DNA from: an uncultured Flavihumibacter sp.
GTDB lineage: Bacteria; Bacteroidota; Bacteroidia; Chitinophagales; Chitinophagaceae
Assembly: GCA_902168105.1 (NCBI GenBank)
Contig: CABHOY010000024.1
Location: 62,001-126,000 of the forward strand
Direction: 5' to 3'
DNA: 64,000 nucleotides
The translations under genes and the position numbers were made by a program. Positions 26,390-34,772 of the stretch are shown one piece after another; position 1 is the stretch's first letter, and each line of letters begins with the position of its first letter. A model generated the notes under the pieces. It was not told where the DNA came from. It worked only from the letters and a program-made list of their open reading frames with translations, and searched no databases.

Positions 26390-26872
26390 ATGTTGAAATT
26401 TAAAGCTGACATAGCAATTATTGGAATCAACCCTTTTGTTTTCGTTCCCGAGGAAATTTTGACGGAAATCTTTAAACAGGCAGGGAAAAGCAAAGGTGCA
26501 ATTCCGGTTAGCGGAATGATCAACGACAAACCCTATAAGCAAACATTAGTAAGGTATAGCGATTTCTGGCGTTTATACATCAATACCACCATGCTTAAAA
26601 ATTCTCCCGATAGGATCGGTGAGATCATTGATGTTACTATTTCGTTTGACCCGTCGGACAGAACGATCACTCCACATCCAAAATTGACGGAGGCACTTGA
26701 AAAGAATACGGAGGCAAAAGTTGTATTCGACGGTTTGAGTCCATCCTTGAGAAAGGAGATTGTGCGATATATATCCTTTCTAAAAACGGAGCAGAGTGTT
26801 GATAATAATGTGGGGAAAGCGATTGATTTCCTACTGGGGAAAGGAAAATTTATTGGCAGAGATCATCCGTAA
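26390..26872 (+). CDS. DUF1905 / OmdA-type (YdeI-like) protein
   Basis: 160 aa. The first 95 residues fit the DUF1905 beta-barrel (FVFVPEEILTEIFKQAG, GMINDKPYKQTLVRYSDFWRLYIN, ITISFDPSDRT-like end). The C-terminal 60 fit the OmdA/YdeI helix domain (LRKEIVRYISFLKTEQSVDNNVGKAIDFLLGK). The family is linked to bacteriocin or stress protection by annotation, but the biochemical role is not established. The AraC gene follows after 5 bp, so they form a small operon. Confidence 0.8.
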   Translation: MLKFKADIAIIGINPFVFVPEEILTEIFKQAGKSKGAIPVSGMINDKPYKQTLVRYSDFWRLYINTTMLKNSPDRIGEIIDVTISFDPSDRTITPHPKLTEALEKNTEAKVVFDGLSPSLRKEIVRYISFLKTEQSVDNNVGKAIDFLLGKGKFIGRDHP

Positions 26873-26877
26873 TTTCT

Positions 26878-27714
26878 ATGATATTCCACAAACATATACC
26901 GTGCCTTCCACTTTCTGATTACATTCAACATATCGTGTATGTTAGTGGTTCGACATCGGACATCCCATATATTAAAGAACTTCCGGATAAGGGAGTGAAT
27001 CTTGTGATTGAGCTGCAGGAGAAAACTATTAATACAGCATTTCTCGATACTGATCTCAAGGAGAGAGTGACTATGAAAAATGCATGGATATCAGGAACTC
27101 AAAGACAGGCTATCTTATATCAAAATCAAACGGCGTCGTCTATTCTCAGCATACGGTTTACAACCGGCGGTTTCTATGCACTAACAAAGATCCCCATAAC
27201 AGCGATACATCCGGTTTGTGTGGAGGCTGAATTGCTTTTGGGCAATTCCTTTAAGCATTTGTATGAAAAGCTGATTAATGCTAATGGTGTTTTGCAACTA
27301 TTCGGATTTATTGAAAGCTATTTCCTGCAATGCATCGCAGACCAACGTTTTGAAGATTCTCTGGCTAGATTTGTTGATAAAAATATTGAGAAACCGATCG
27401 ACTGGCTAATAAAGAAATCCGGGTACTCGCAGAAACACGTTATACAGGTCGTTAAACAACATACCGGCTTTTCTCCCAAATATCTGCAAAGGCTGCATAG
27501 ATTTCAAAATGTGATCAGGGACATCCAAACCCTTAAGAGAAAAACTGACTGGATGGCTATTGTTAATGACTATGATTACTTTGATCAGGCGCATTTTATT
27601 AAGGAATTCTCACAGTTTACCGGTATCAAACCAACAGAGTATCTACTGTCGCAAATCGAAGTGGAAGATAATCAACTGGTTGCAGATATGATCTTGCGGC
27701 CTCCTTCTGAGTAG
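26878..27714 (+). CDS. AraC family transcriptional regulator
   Basis: 278 aa. The N-terminal domain (HKHIPCLPLSDYIQHIVYVSG) is of the kind found in small-molecule-responsive AraC proteins. The C-terminal 100 residues have the double helix-turn-helix: PIDWLIKKSGYSQKHVIQVVKQHTGFSPKYLQRLHRFQ, then FDQAHFIKEFSQFTGIKPTEYL. It probably regulates its own operon and the epoxide hydrolase 60 bp downstream. The ligand is unknown. Confidence 0.9.
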   Translation: MIFHKHIPCLPLSDYIQHIVYVSGSTSDIPYIKELPDKGVNLVIELQEKTINTAFLDTDLKERVTMKNAWISGTQRQAILYQNQTASSILSIRFTTGGFYALTKIPITAIHPVCVEAELLLGNSFKHLYEKLINANGVLQLFGFIESYFLQCIADQRFEDSLARFVDKNIEKPIDWLIKKSGYSQKHVIQVVKQHTGFSPKYLQRLHRFQNVIRDIQTLKRKTDWMAIVNDYDYFDQAHFIKEFSQFTGIKPTEYLLSQIEVEDNQLVADMILRPPSE

Positions 27715-27750
27715 GTAAATTTTTTACAATGCGGCCGGGATACAGGAAGG

Positions 27751-27758
27751 TACCTTTG
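27751..27758 (+). promoter_or_regulatory. -7 promoter element of the epoxide hydrolase gene
   Basis: TACCTTTG fits TAnnTTTG. Transcription would begin around 27764, leaving about 10 nt before the ATG at 27774. This argues against the longer in-frame start at 27729. Confidence 0.5.
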
Positions 27759-27773
27759 TGTAAACAAAACAAA

Positions 27774-28916
27774 ATGGCTGAAATGACACCCTTTAAAATA
27801 GCAATATCACAGGAAGTATTAAACGATCTGTCAACAAGATTACAGCAAACACGCTGGACGGATGAGCCAGAAAATGCCGGCTGGAGTTATGGAACGAACC
27901 CGGCTTATTTACGTGATCTGGTGGATCATTGGCAGAATAAATATGATTGGAGAGCGCAGGAAGCAGCTTTGAATGAGTTGCCCCAGTTCAAGACAACAAT
28001 AGACGGTATTACAGTTCATTTCATACATGTTAAGGGAAAGTCTAAAAATGCCAAACCATTGATCTTAACACATGGTTGGCCAGATAGCTTCTACAGATTT
28101 CATAAAGTGATCCCGATGCTTACTGATCCAGCAAGTTATGGAGGTGACGCAGAGCAGGCTTTTGACCTTGTTATACCTTCAATACCCGGTTTTGGATTTT
28201 CTGATAAAGTTCCTCAAAGCAGTGATAAAACTGCAAGTTTATGGGCGAAGCTAATGACAGATGTTTTAGGTTACCAGTCATTCTTTGCTGCCGGAGGAGA
28301 TATTGGCTCAACCATCAGCAAATCATTGGCAAATCAATACCCTTCACTGGTCACCGCTATTCATATAACGGATGTCGGCTATCCGAACGGAAGGGAAGAT
28401 TGGGCTGCGATGTCAGCTCCGGAGCAGGAGTTTGGTAACTTCATTCAACAATGGTTTTTTGCTGAAGGTGCTTTTAACCTTATTCAGGCTACTAAGCCAC
28501 AAACATTGGGTTATGGCTTAAATGATTCACCCGTGGGATTAGCCTCCTGGATAATTGAGAAGTTCCATGGCTGGTCCGGTAAACCTGAGAATCTTGACGA
28601 TCACTATTCTAAAGATGAACTGATCACCAATATCATGATATACTGGGTGACACAAACTATTAATACCACTATCCGGACATATGCTGAAGAAGGTAGAACT
28701 GCGTGGACTACAGGGCTTAAATCAGAAGCGAAAGTTGAAGTTCCTACTGGTGTATCCTTGTTCCCGGGAGAAGCACCTTTCCCAATAGAGTGGGTCAATA
28801 GGAAAGTAAATGCGCAGCGGTTTAATATAATTAAAAAAGGCAGCCATTTTGCAGCACTGGACGTTCCTGATCTATTTGCAAAAGAGCTTAGAGATTTTTT
28901 TTATAGCAGGTCTTGA
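27774..28916 (+). CDS. Epoxide hydrolase (EHN domain plus alpha/beta hydrolase)
   Basis: 380 aa from ATG 27774, chosen because the promoter box lies at 27751. The N-terminal epoxide-hydrolase domain (PFKIAISQEVLNDLSTRL, with RWTDEPENAGWSYGTN) is followed by an alpha/beta hydrolase. The oxyanion motif is THGWPDS, the nucleophile Asp is in AAGGDIGST, and the catalytic His is in KKGSHFAALDVPD. Such enzymes open epoxides or act as juvenile-hormone-type hydrolases. A hairpin follows the gene. Confidence 0.9.
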   Translation: MAEMTPFKIAISQEVLNDLSTRLQQTRWTDEPENAGWSYGTNPAYLRDLVDHWQNKYDWRAQEAALNELPQFKTTIDGITVHFIHVKGKSKNAKPLILTHGWPDSFYRFHKVIPMLTDPASYGGDAEQAFDLVIPSIPGFGFSDKVPQSSDKTASLWAKLMTDVLGYQSFFAAGGDIGSTISKSLANQYPSLVTAIHITDVGYPNGREDWAAMSAPEQEFGNFIQQWFFAEGAFNLIQATKPQTLGYGLNDSPVGLASWIIEKFHGWSGKPENLDDHYSKDELITNIMIYWVTQTINTTIRTYAEEGRTAWTTGLKSEAKVEVPTGVSLFPGEAPFPIEWVNRKVNAQRFNIIKKGSHFAALDVPDLFAKELRDFFYSRS

Positions 28917-28933
28917 ATAGTTGCTGTAAGGAT

Positions 28934-28967
28934 AAAAGCCTTCAAGTCAAAAGATTTGAAGGCTTTT
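28934..28967 (+). terminator. Rho-independent terminator after the epoxide hydrolase gene
   Basis: Stem AAAAGCCTTCAA / TTGAAGGCTTTT (12 bp) with a 10-nt loop, the right arm ending in a T run. The core GCCTTCA is shared with hairpins at 32264 and 37529. Confidence 0.85.
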
Positions 28968-28999
28968 GTCTGTATGGAGTGAAGGACAAGAGCCGAATA

Positions 29000-29449
29000 T
29001 TACCTGAGTTGCTCGCTTAACCCAACGATGATGCCTTCGGGACCACGTATGTAAGCGAGCCGATAGATGTCCTCGTATTGCACTACTTCGCCGACTAGTT
29101 CGGCGCCGTGAGTAAGCAGACGCGTGACCAACTCATCAATGTCATCAACGGCGAGCATGATGCGGCGGATCCCGAGTTCGTTCACCGGAACTTTCTCAGG
29201 CCCGGTTCTGATCGCATCCGGCGTATGGAACTTGTCCAGCTCTATCCGTCCGTGGCCGTCCGGAGTACGCATGAAAGCAAGGGTGGCACGGACGTTCTGA
29301 AGGCCAATGAGAAGATCTACAGAAGGGCCTTCAACAATCGTTTCGCCCTCCAATTCGAATCCGAGTTCGAGAAAGAAGGCTTTCGCGGCTTCGAGGTCGT
29401 TGACGACGATGAGGACGTTGTCCATTCTCAGTAAATTGCTTTTTGACAT
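29000..29449 (-). CDS. VOC family protein, probably acquired by transfer
   Basis: 149 aa in two VOC halves: MDNVLIVVNDLEAAKAFFLELGFELEGE and IRRIMLAVDDIDELVTRLLTHGAELVGE. The gene is clearly richer in G and C than its neighbours. It is preceded by AAGGAGGT eight bases before the ATG (plus-strand positions about 29456-29465). Such a full Shine-Dalgarno is unusual in Bacteroidota, where initiation is largely Shine-Dalgarno independent. Both features point to recent transfer from a Gram-positive or other phylum. The substrate is unknown; related proteins are annotated as glyoxalase or resistance proteins. Confidence 0.87.
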   Translation of the reverse strand: MSKSNLLRMDNVLIVVNDLEAAKAFFLELGFELEGETIVEGPSVDLLIGLQNVRATLAFMRTPDGHGRIELDKFHTPDAIRTGPEKVPVNELGIRRIMLAVDDIDELVTRLLTHGAELVGEVVQYEDIYRLAYIRGPEGIIVGLSEQLR

Positions 29450-29699
29450 TTCTTTTACCTCCTTATCATTTTAAATCTATAGTCTCAATATAAAGTTTTT
29501 TTCATAGGGTATTGGTCAGAAGTAGCAAGTGATAATTTTCTGTCTGAAAACCATGCTGCCAAAAAGGCAAATTGTCGATTGGATGAGACTGTAGCTTTTG
29601 GTTCAAACGCCCTCTTTTTTGTCGCAGATCGCCCTTATGGCTTTGAATGTCAGTTCTTATTTTTGACTCATATCTTTAAAATCAAAATAAGATCAATAA

Positions 29700-29832
29700 A
29701 TGAGAAGCGTAACATTTGGTGGATAGTGTAAGCCTGCTTCCTGAATTGATAGCAGCAAGCCTTATTGACGAATTTCATTTAGTCGTTCATCCGTTGATTG
29801 TGGGGTACTGTGCCAGATCGCTATTCGGTTAA
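29700..29832 (+). pseudogene. Remnant of a RibD_C-type dihydrofolate reductase family gene with internal deletion
   Basis: ATG 29700 reads MRSVTFGG and stops, matching the usual start of Bacteroidota RibD_C/DHFR-like proteins (MRKVTFGGxxSLD). From about 29722 another frame reads SLLPELIAASLIDEFHLVVH and then PLIVG, the conserved C-terminal motif of the same family, to TAA at 29830. So the first 8 codons are joined almost directly to about 35 C-terminal codons. Some 120-140 codons are missing and the frame is broken. Confidence 0.7.
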
Positions 29833-29855
29833 GTTACCTGATTTTTAATTGGTCT

Positions 29856-30730
29856 TTACTCAATAGTAAATTTGTAACCCCTGCCGGGTACGTTAATAAA
29901 TTTAATGGAGTCATCGTCGCTTAATTTCTTACGTAATTTGGACACCAATACATCAACATTTTTACTGATGACCACTATGCCTTTATCTTCCCAAATCTCT
30001 TTCATCAGTTTTTCCCTTTCTACGATCTGACTTATGTTTTCTGCAAATATTTTCAATGCTTTGTTTCTTTTTCCGAAAGCGTAATATTGTTATTCTCAAT
30101 TTTAAGAACATTATTATCGGCGTAGAATCTAAAGCTTCCTAGTTGTATGTAATCCTTATTATCGAAAATTGCCTCTTTCTCTTCTTTTTTACCAAACTTA
30201 TTTTTTACATAGAAACCAACTACACCCAAAGGGATAATCAATAATAACAGCAAGAAGAAATTAAACTTAGTTTTCTGCAAAAGATCAATTTCAATAACAT
30301 AACAACCAATCTCCAGCTTACGACCTCTGCAAGGCGTTAAATTCTCTTTTTTGCTGTTTATTTCGAATGCAAGGACAGTTTCATTTTGTTTACAACTTCT
30401 TAAATTTACTATATAATCGTTTGCCAGAGCATTTTTTTGAAATGTTCGTTGAACTAAATTGATGAGTGTATCTGAAATAAAATTAAAGTTATTTTGAAAG
30501 GATATCCGGTACGTATTTTTATCTAACTTCTTAATCGGTAGCACCCGGGATGAAGAGTCTTTAGCTGTAAGCAGAAGTTGATGTCCTAAATCACGTAATA
30601 CAACTTCTATATGTTTCTCAGGGATTTCATTCTTTTTATTGATAAATGCAACAGCAGAAATCAAAATAATAATTATCATGATGGAAGATCCAAACAGAAT
30701 AAATGGCTTCATGTGTGCGAAATTATCCAT
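29856..30730 (-). pseudogene. ToxR-like membrane-anchored winged-helix regulator, split by a frameshift
   Basis: Frame 1 (30730 to 30053) encodes a cytoplasmic start, membrane helix 1 (about 10-30), a periplasmic domain and membrane helix 2 (about 155-175). It then begins a winged helix (YIQLGSFRFYADNNVLKIEN, ITLSEKETK). Frame 2 (30056 to 29856) continues exactly with KIFAENISQIVEREKLMKEI and ends GRGYKFTIE, the OmpR-type DNA-binding wing. One missing base in the short A run near 30058-30062 explains the break. Read through, the protein is about 290 aa. It lies divergent to a BNR lipoprotein gene that it may have controlled. Sequencing error is possible. Confidence 0.8.
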
Positions 30731-30858
30731 TAACCATCAGTTACAGATGGTTTTACAAACTTTTACGCACCTTTTACATCTTTTTTACTAAAAAAAAGCA
30801 TCAGAATAGTTGACGCCCAATACCTTTAAGCCATTGTTTCACCAAATCAATTACATTC

Positions 30859-31974
30859 ATGAAAATCTATAATTTTGCTTTTTTGCTCCTTTTTCAATCC
30901 CTGTTTTCCTGCAATGAGGCGTCAGAAATTCCACAGTCATCCCATCTCACGGATAGGCTGCACGCTCAAAAAACAGATACCACTGCAACTGCAAATATCG
31001 TTTTTAGATCTGCGGATGGCGGACAAACATGGCAGGACATAAGCAACGGGTTGCCGGAACCTGTGAAGGATGACTATGGTGTTGGCAGAAATATTTTTTA
31101 CGCAGATGATAATGGGCTCTATTTAACCGACGGAAATTGGATATATCACAGCAACACAAATTCCACCGCTCCTTTTTGGACCAAAGATATTTTCCCTGAC
31201 AAACATAGCAACATTGCCCCTGGTAAGACCGGGATATTTGCATACAATTACTATAGCCCAATTTTACAAAAACTAAATGGGACAAATGTTTGGTCGCCGA
31301 TATTCACAGATTTGCAGGAGAAAAGGGTACGCACTGTTTTAGAAACTGCCGGAGGCACCCTTTTCATCGGCACCGACGATGGCCTTTTTAGATCCACAAA
31401 CAATGGAAAAACATGGAAACCTGTCTATGCCTGGGGTTTGTTAGGGAAATTGGCAGAGTCGGATGGTGTAATGGTGGCCACTTCCAATAGAGGGATAATT
31501 AGATCGACCGATGATGGTGAAAACTGGGAGTTGGTGATCAGTGAGGGTGGCGTGGGCATCGATGTAGAGAGAATCAAAGGTGGGTTCGCTGCTATCAATT
31601 ACAGTATAGCGGCCAAGACCAGGAGAGTGCGAACATCCTACGACGGCGGAAAAACCTGGCAGCCCATTGATGCCGGCCTCCAGGCGCAAATTTTTACTGA
31701 CTCACCCTTGCAGCCCATTCATGCGGGCAATCCGGCACAAGGCGCTGACTCAGTTTGGCATCCTAAAGAAGCTGCCCTTCCGGCGCAAGAGTACAAAACT
31801 TCAATTATTCAGGTGGGTGAAAACTTCTTTTGTGGTCATTCTGACGGCATTTACAGGACATCAGACAATGGAAAAACATGGAAACTGGTACTTCCTTCTG
31901 AAAAAGGGAAGATGTTCAAATTATCTGTTTCCGGCAACGTGATTTATGCCATACAGATGGATAATCATTGTTAA
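30859..31974 (+). CDS. BNR/Asp-box beta-propeller lipoprotein
   Basis: 371 aa. A lipoprotein signal (FAFLLLFQSLFSCNEA) makes Cys18 the probable lipid anchor. At least five Asp-box repeats of the S-x-D-x-G-x-T-W kind follow (FRSADGGQTW, FRSTNNGKTW, IRSTDDGENW, RTSYDGGKTW, YRTSDNGKTW), forming a sialidase-like or photosystem-assembly-like propeller. Sialidase active-site arginines are not evident, so a binding or scaffold role is as likely as an enzyme. It is divergent from the frameshifted ToxR-like regulator. Confidence 0.85.
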   Translation: MKIYNFAFLLLFQSLFSCNEASEIPQSSHLTDRLHAQKTDTTATANIVFRSADGGQTWQDISNGLPEPVKDDYGVGRNIFYADDNGLYLTDGNWIYHSNTNSTAPFWTKDIFPDKHSNIAPGKTGIFAYNYYSPILQKLNGTNVWSPIFTDLQEKRVRTVLETAGGTLFIGTDDGLFRSTNNGKTWKPVYAWGLLGKLAESDGVMVATSNRGIIRSTDDGENWELVISEGGVGIDVERIKGGFAAINYSIAAKTRRVRTSYDGGKTWQPIDAGLQAQIFTDSPLQPIHAGNPAQGADSVWHPKEAALPAQEYKTSIIQVGENFFCGHSDGIYRTSDNGKTWKLVLPSEKGKMFKLSVSGNVIYAIQMDNHC

Positions 31975-32263
31975 ACCTGCCCGATAGTAGATGATAAATT
32001 CACTAACAGTAGATGGACAGCGCCCGAGCCGATGATCTTTACAAAATATAATATATAATAAGAACAAAAGAGAAGAGCCCTGCAATCACCTCACCATCCT
32101 ATCATCTCATCAACTTCTGGTGGGTGGACATACTGTCCGAAAGGATACGCCACTTTTGGGCAATAGGAAATCATTTTTTATAACTCTTCGAACCCACCGA
32201 TTACTTGATTGTCACAATTTAGTATGATGAGGGATTAATCTCGTGAAAATATTTCGAACAGAA
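31975..32263. other. Intergenic DNA without a recognisable gene
   Basis: About 290 bp after the BNR gene. A minus-strand stretch near 32087-32160 can be read as a 20-odd residue frame (PKVAYPFGQYVHPP), possibly debris of a lost gene, but no family is recognised. Confidence 0.4.
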
Positions 32264-32297
32264 AAACGCCTTCAAAATCATTGCTTTGAAGGCGTTT
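32264..32297 (-). terminator. Hairpin terminator retained beside a tRNA 3'-end ghost
   Basis: Stem AAACGCCTTCAAA / TTTGAAGGCGTTT (13 bp) with an 8-nt loop. On the minus strand it ends in a T run. It stands in the same position relative to the tRNA-like piece as the terminator of the tRNA-Ser gene at 37.5 kb. Confidence 0.75.
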
Positions 32298-32302
32298 CAA
32301 TT

Positions 32303-32336
32303 TCCTGCGGGCCACTGGGGACAAAGTTCGAACCAG
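32303..32336 (-). pseudogene. Ghost of a tRNA 3' end
   Basis: Read on the minus strand, a T-loop-like GGTTCGAAC is followed by an acceptor-like 3' strand and then TTCC-type spacer and terminator. TTCCTGCGG on the plus strand is shared with the end of the tRNA-Ser gene. No 5' acceptor, D arm or anticodon arm is present. Such 3' pieces are typical leftovers of integration into a tRNA gene or of deletion. Confidence 0.4.
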
Positions 32337-32415
32337 TTTGCAGATGATTTGTATGAAATTCAATTGTTTATGCAAAAATTTATTTCAGAAATAAAAGGCT
32401 AACCGGATGAATCTA

Positions 32416-33047
32416 CTATTCACTACGTAAGCTTTTTATGGGGTTTGTCAGCGCGGCTTTGATACGCTGAAAACTCACCGTCAGCAAAGCAATCCCAATC
32501 GCCAGTAATCCTGCCAGTGCAAAAAAACGCCAGTCAACCGTAAGCTTATCGGCAAATTCCTTCAGCCATTGATTCATCCCCCACCAGGCCGCTGGGGAAG
32601 CCAGCACTAGCGCTATCACAATAGGTTTGAGAAAATCCAGGGAAAGCAGAGCACAACACTACCGGCAGATGCCCCTAATACTTTCCGAACGCCAATCTCT
32701 TTTGTCCGCTGTTCGGCAGTGAAGGTCGCCAATCCGAATAACCCGAGGCAGGCAATAGAAATAGTCAGACCAGAAAAGAGAGTCAATACCTGTTCTATTT
32801 TTTGCTCGCCGATATAAACCTGCTTAAACCGGTCGTCTAAAAACGAATAGGAGAAAGGGGCTGCGGGTGAAAATGACTCCCATTGCTGTTTCAGTGATGC
32901 GAGAAACTGTGGCAGTTTACCAGGACGCGTTTTGACTAGAATGTTGCCTGAATTCCCCGCCCAATTCTTTCGACTTGAAGGCTTTTAAAGCTTGCGGGAC
33001 CATAGGGACGGTAGATGGTATCCACAACATTTTTCTCCGCCGTGATT
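32416..33047 (-). pseudogene. C-terminal remnant of a MacB/FtsX-type ABC transporter permease
   Basis: In minus-strand order, fragments read NVVDTIYRPYGPASFKSLQV, then LVKTRPGKLPQFLASLKQQW, FSYSFLDDRFKQVYIGEQK, TISIACLGLFGLATFTAEQR and TKEIGVRKVLGASAGSVV, and finally ASPAAWWGMNQWLKEF with the end NPIKSLRSE. This is the last quarter of the roughly 800-aa permeases common in Bacteroidota. The frame is lost near 32955-32970 and again near 32650. The N-terminal three quarters are absent. Homology stops abruptly around 33047. Confidence 0.8.
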
Positions 33048-33085
33048 ATTTTTTACTGAGTAAGTTCCTTTTTAAAGAACAAGAA

Positions 33086-33955
33086 TTACTTACTATATAT
33101 GTTTCTTAAAAAATCTGGTAAACTGGTTGTGGCCCTGCCCAGTAGTTGTTTCACATCACTTTTATTTGTATCGAATTCTCCTCTGGCTATCGCTCCAGCG
33201 AACCTTGCCAGATACTTTGCGTCATCTTTAGAAACGCCTAATTGTACAAGCTGCGCAACATATGACATTACCTCAGTTTGGTTATAAGCTATCGTTGTCC
33301 CTGTGATCTCTGATATTATGTCAGCAATCTCTGCGAAGGAGAAAGCGGCGTCTGCAGCAATGGTATATTCCTTATTTTCGTGGCCCGGAGTAGTCAGTAC
33401 AACGGCTAAAACTTCAGCCATTTCTGTTATTGGTAAAAAAGGCACTTTGCCAACTCCTGCCGGGATGGAGATACCGTTCTTCAAAATATCTTTTCCACAA
33501 ATTATCGGAATCATATCAGCGTAGAGTGTATTATTCATCAATGTATAAGGAACAGCCATTTGTTTTAAATAATCAGTTGTGTATGCATGGTATTGAACAT
33601 CATCAACCATTGTGCTTTGCTGTAAATCTTTCATATCAAAGCCTGTGTAGACGATATGTCTGACACCAGCATACTTGGCTGCATCAATCACATTTTTGTG
33701 CTGGTTAAACCTGTGTACTATATCCGATGAAGAAGATACCAGCAACAGCTTCTCCACACCCTGGAATGCACTTCTCAAAGACTCAAAATCCTGATAGTTG
33801 CCAAGCTTTACCTGAATTCCATTCGATTTCAATTCTGTCCCCTTAGTTTCATTTCTTACCAATGCAGCTATGTCTTTTGCATCTGTACCATTGTTTAAGA
33901 GTGAATTAATAGTGGCTTTACCTAAATTACCTGTTGCACCAGTTACTAAAATCAT
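33086..33955 (-). CDS. NmrA/QorB-like NAD(P)-binding reductase
   Basis: 289 aa from ATG 33955 (MILVTGATGNLGKATINSLL); a start 27 bp upstream is possible. The extended atypical SDR fold has GATGNLG at the start, LLLVSSSSDIVHRFNQHKNV and HIVYTGFD, and lacks the YxxxK pair, like NmrA and the quinone reductase QorB (YtfG). It diverges from an HxlR gene at 34077, the same pairing as E. coli qorB/ytfH. This supports a quinone or disulfide stress role. The protein ends close to the broken permease. Confidence 0.85.
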   Translation of the reverse strand: MILVTGATGNLGKATINSLLNNGTDAKDIAALVRNETKGTELKSNGIQVKLGNYQDFESLRSAFQGVEKLLLVSSSSDIVHRFNQHKNVIDAAKYAGVRHIVYTGFDMKDLQQSTMVDDVQYHAYTTDYLKQMAVPYTLMNNTLYADMIPIICGKDILKNGISIPAGVGKVPFLPITEMAEVLAVVLTTPGHENKEYTIAADAAFSFAEIADIISEITGTTIAYNQTEVMSYVAQLVQLGVSKDDAKYLARFAGAIARGEFDTNKSDVKQLLGRATTSLPDFLRNIYSK

Positions 33956-34076
33956 CGTTTTTGCTTTAAGATCAATAATCATTTACTTTTGTTACGCAAA
34001 GAAAGTAATATTGATTTTGAAAAGTATCACTTGCTATTTGATAACAGAACAAAAAGTGGTAACCTTAAAGTAACTT
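33956..34076. promoter_or_regulatory. Divergent promoter region with inverted repeats (QorB-like / HxlR)
   Basis: TTACTTT at 33983-33989 and AAAGTAA at 34002-34008 form an inverted repeat. A second symmetric pair (TATC, 11 nt, GATA) lies further right, and GTAAC occurs close to the HxlR start. These are plausible HxlR binding sites; no TAnnTTTG box is clear. Confidence 0.4.
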
Positions 34077-34427
34077 ATGGGGAATAACTTGTATCATGCT
34101 GACTGTCCTGCTATAGAGACGTTAGCCTTGATCGGAGGGCGGTGGAAAGTGATTATTCTGCATGTGCTTTCCAGGCATGCCAGGCGTTTTGGGGAAATCA
34201 ATGTTCGGATACCCTCTATATCAAGAAAAGTATTAACTGAACAATTGAGAGAACTTGAAGCTGATGGCTTAATTAGCAGGAAACAGTATAAGGAGCATCC
34301 ACAGAAGGTAGAATATGCACTCACAGATTTTGGGAAAAGTCTTTGCCCTCTGTTGGCCTATATATCAGCCTGGAAAAAAAATGTGGACGGTAATTCATCT
34401 CAAGACATTATACAACTCCCCGATTAA
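34077..34427 (+). CDS. HxlR (DUF24) family regulator, probably redox/quinone-responsive
   Basis: 116 aa. The winged helix is clear: IGGRWKVIILHVLSRHARRF, ISRKVLTEQLRELEADGLI, and the wing HPQKVEYALTDFG. Cys10 in YHADCPAIETLAL sits at the position of the sensing cysteine in HxlR-type quinone sensors such as QorR and YodB. Divergent orientation to a QorB-like reductase makes that gene the likely target. Confidence 0.92.
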   Translation: MGNNLYHADCPAIETLALIGGRWKVIILHVLSRHARRFGEINVRIPSISRKVLTEQLRELEADGLISRKQYKEHPQKVEYALTDFGKSLCPLLAYISAWKKNVDGNSSQDIIQLPD

Positions 34428-34772
34428 AACTATTTTTAAATTTCAAATCACTTAATCCTGATCCGGATAAATTGCCTGATTTACTCCAAAATTGTGACTT
34501 CTTACTTCATCGCCAGTGGGTATCCCCCCGATAATAACAATCCCAGTTCCCAGGCACACATCCTGACCTTGTTTCAGCTGCCTGCCGCAGCTCTATAGCC
34601 AATTCAAATAAAACGGCAAAGCTAAGTAATTGTGGACTGCCTGAAATCTGAATATTGGATGGTCATCGTCATCTATTTTGTCTCTTATTTTGTGAATAAA
34701 CAAGATAGTCGCTGCACATTTATAGTTGAAGGCTGTTTTTATTTCATCAAGTTTTATTTAAATAATTTAATC
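34428..34772. other. Intergenic stretch with a possible gene remnant on the minus strand
   Basis: 345 bp. On the minus strand two overlapping frames look partly protein-like (one reads LSFAVLFELAIELRQAAE, the other CLGTGIVIIGGIPTGDEV with a stop near 34456), as if one short reading frame had shifted. I cannot name the family. The plus-strand frame upstream of 34773 is not homologous to the following gene and is not used. Confidence 0.3.
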
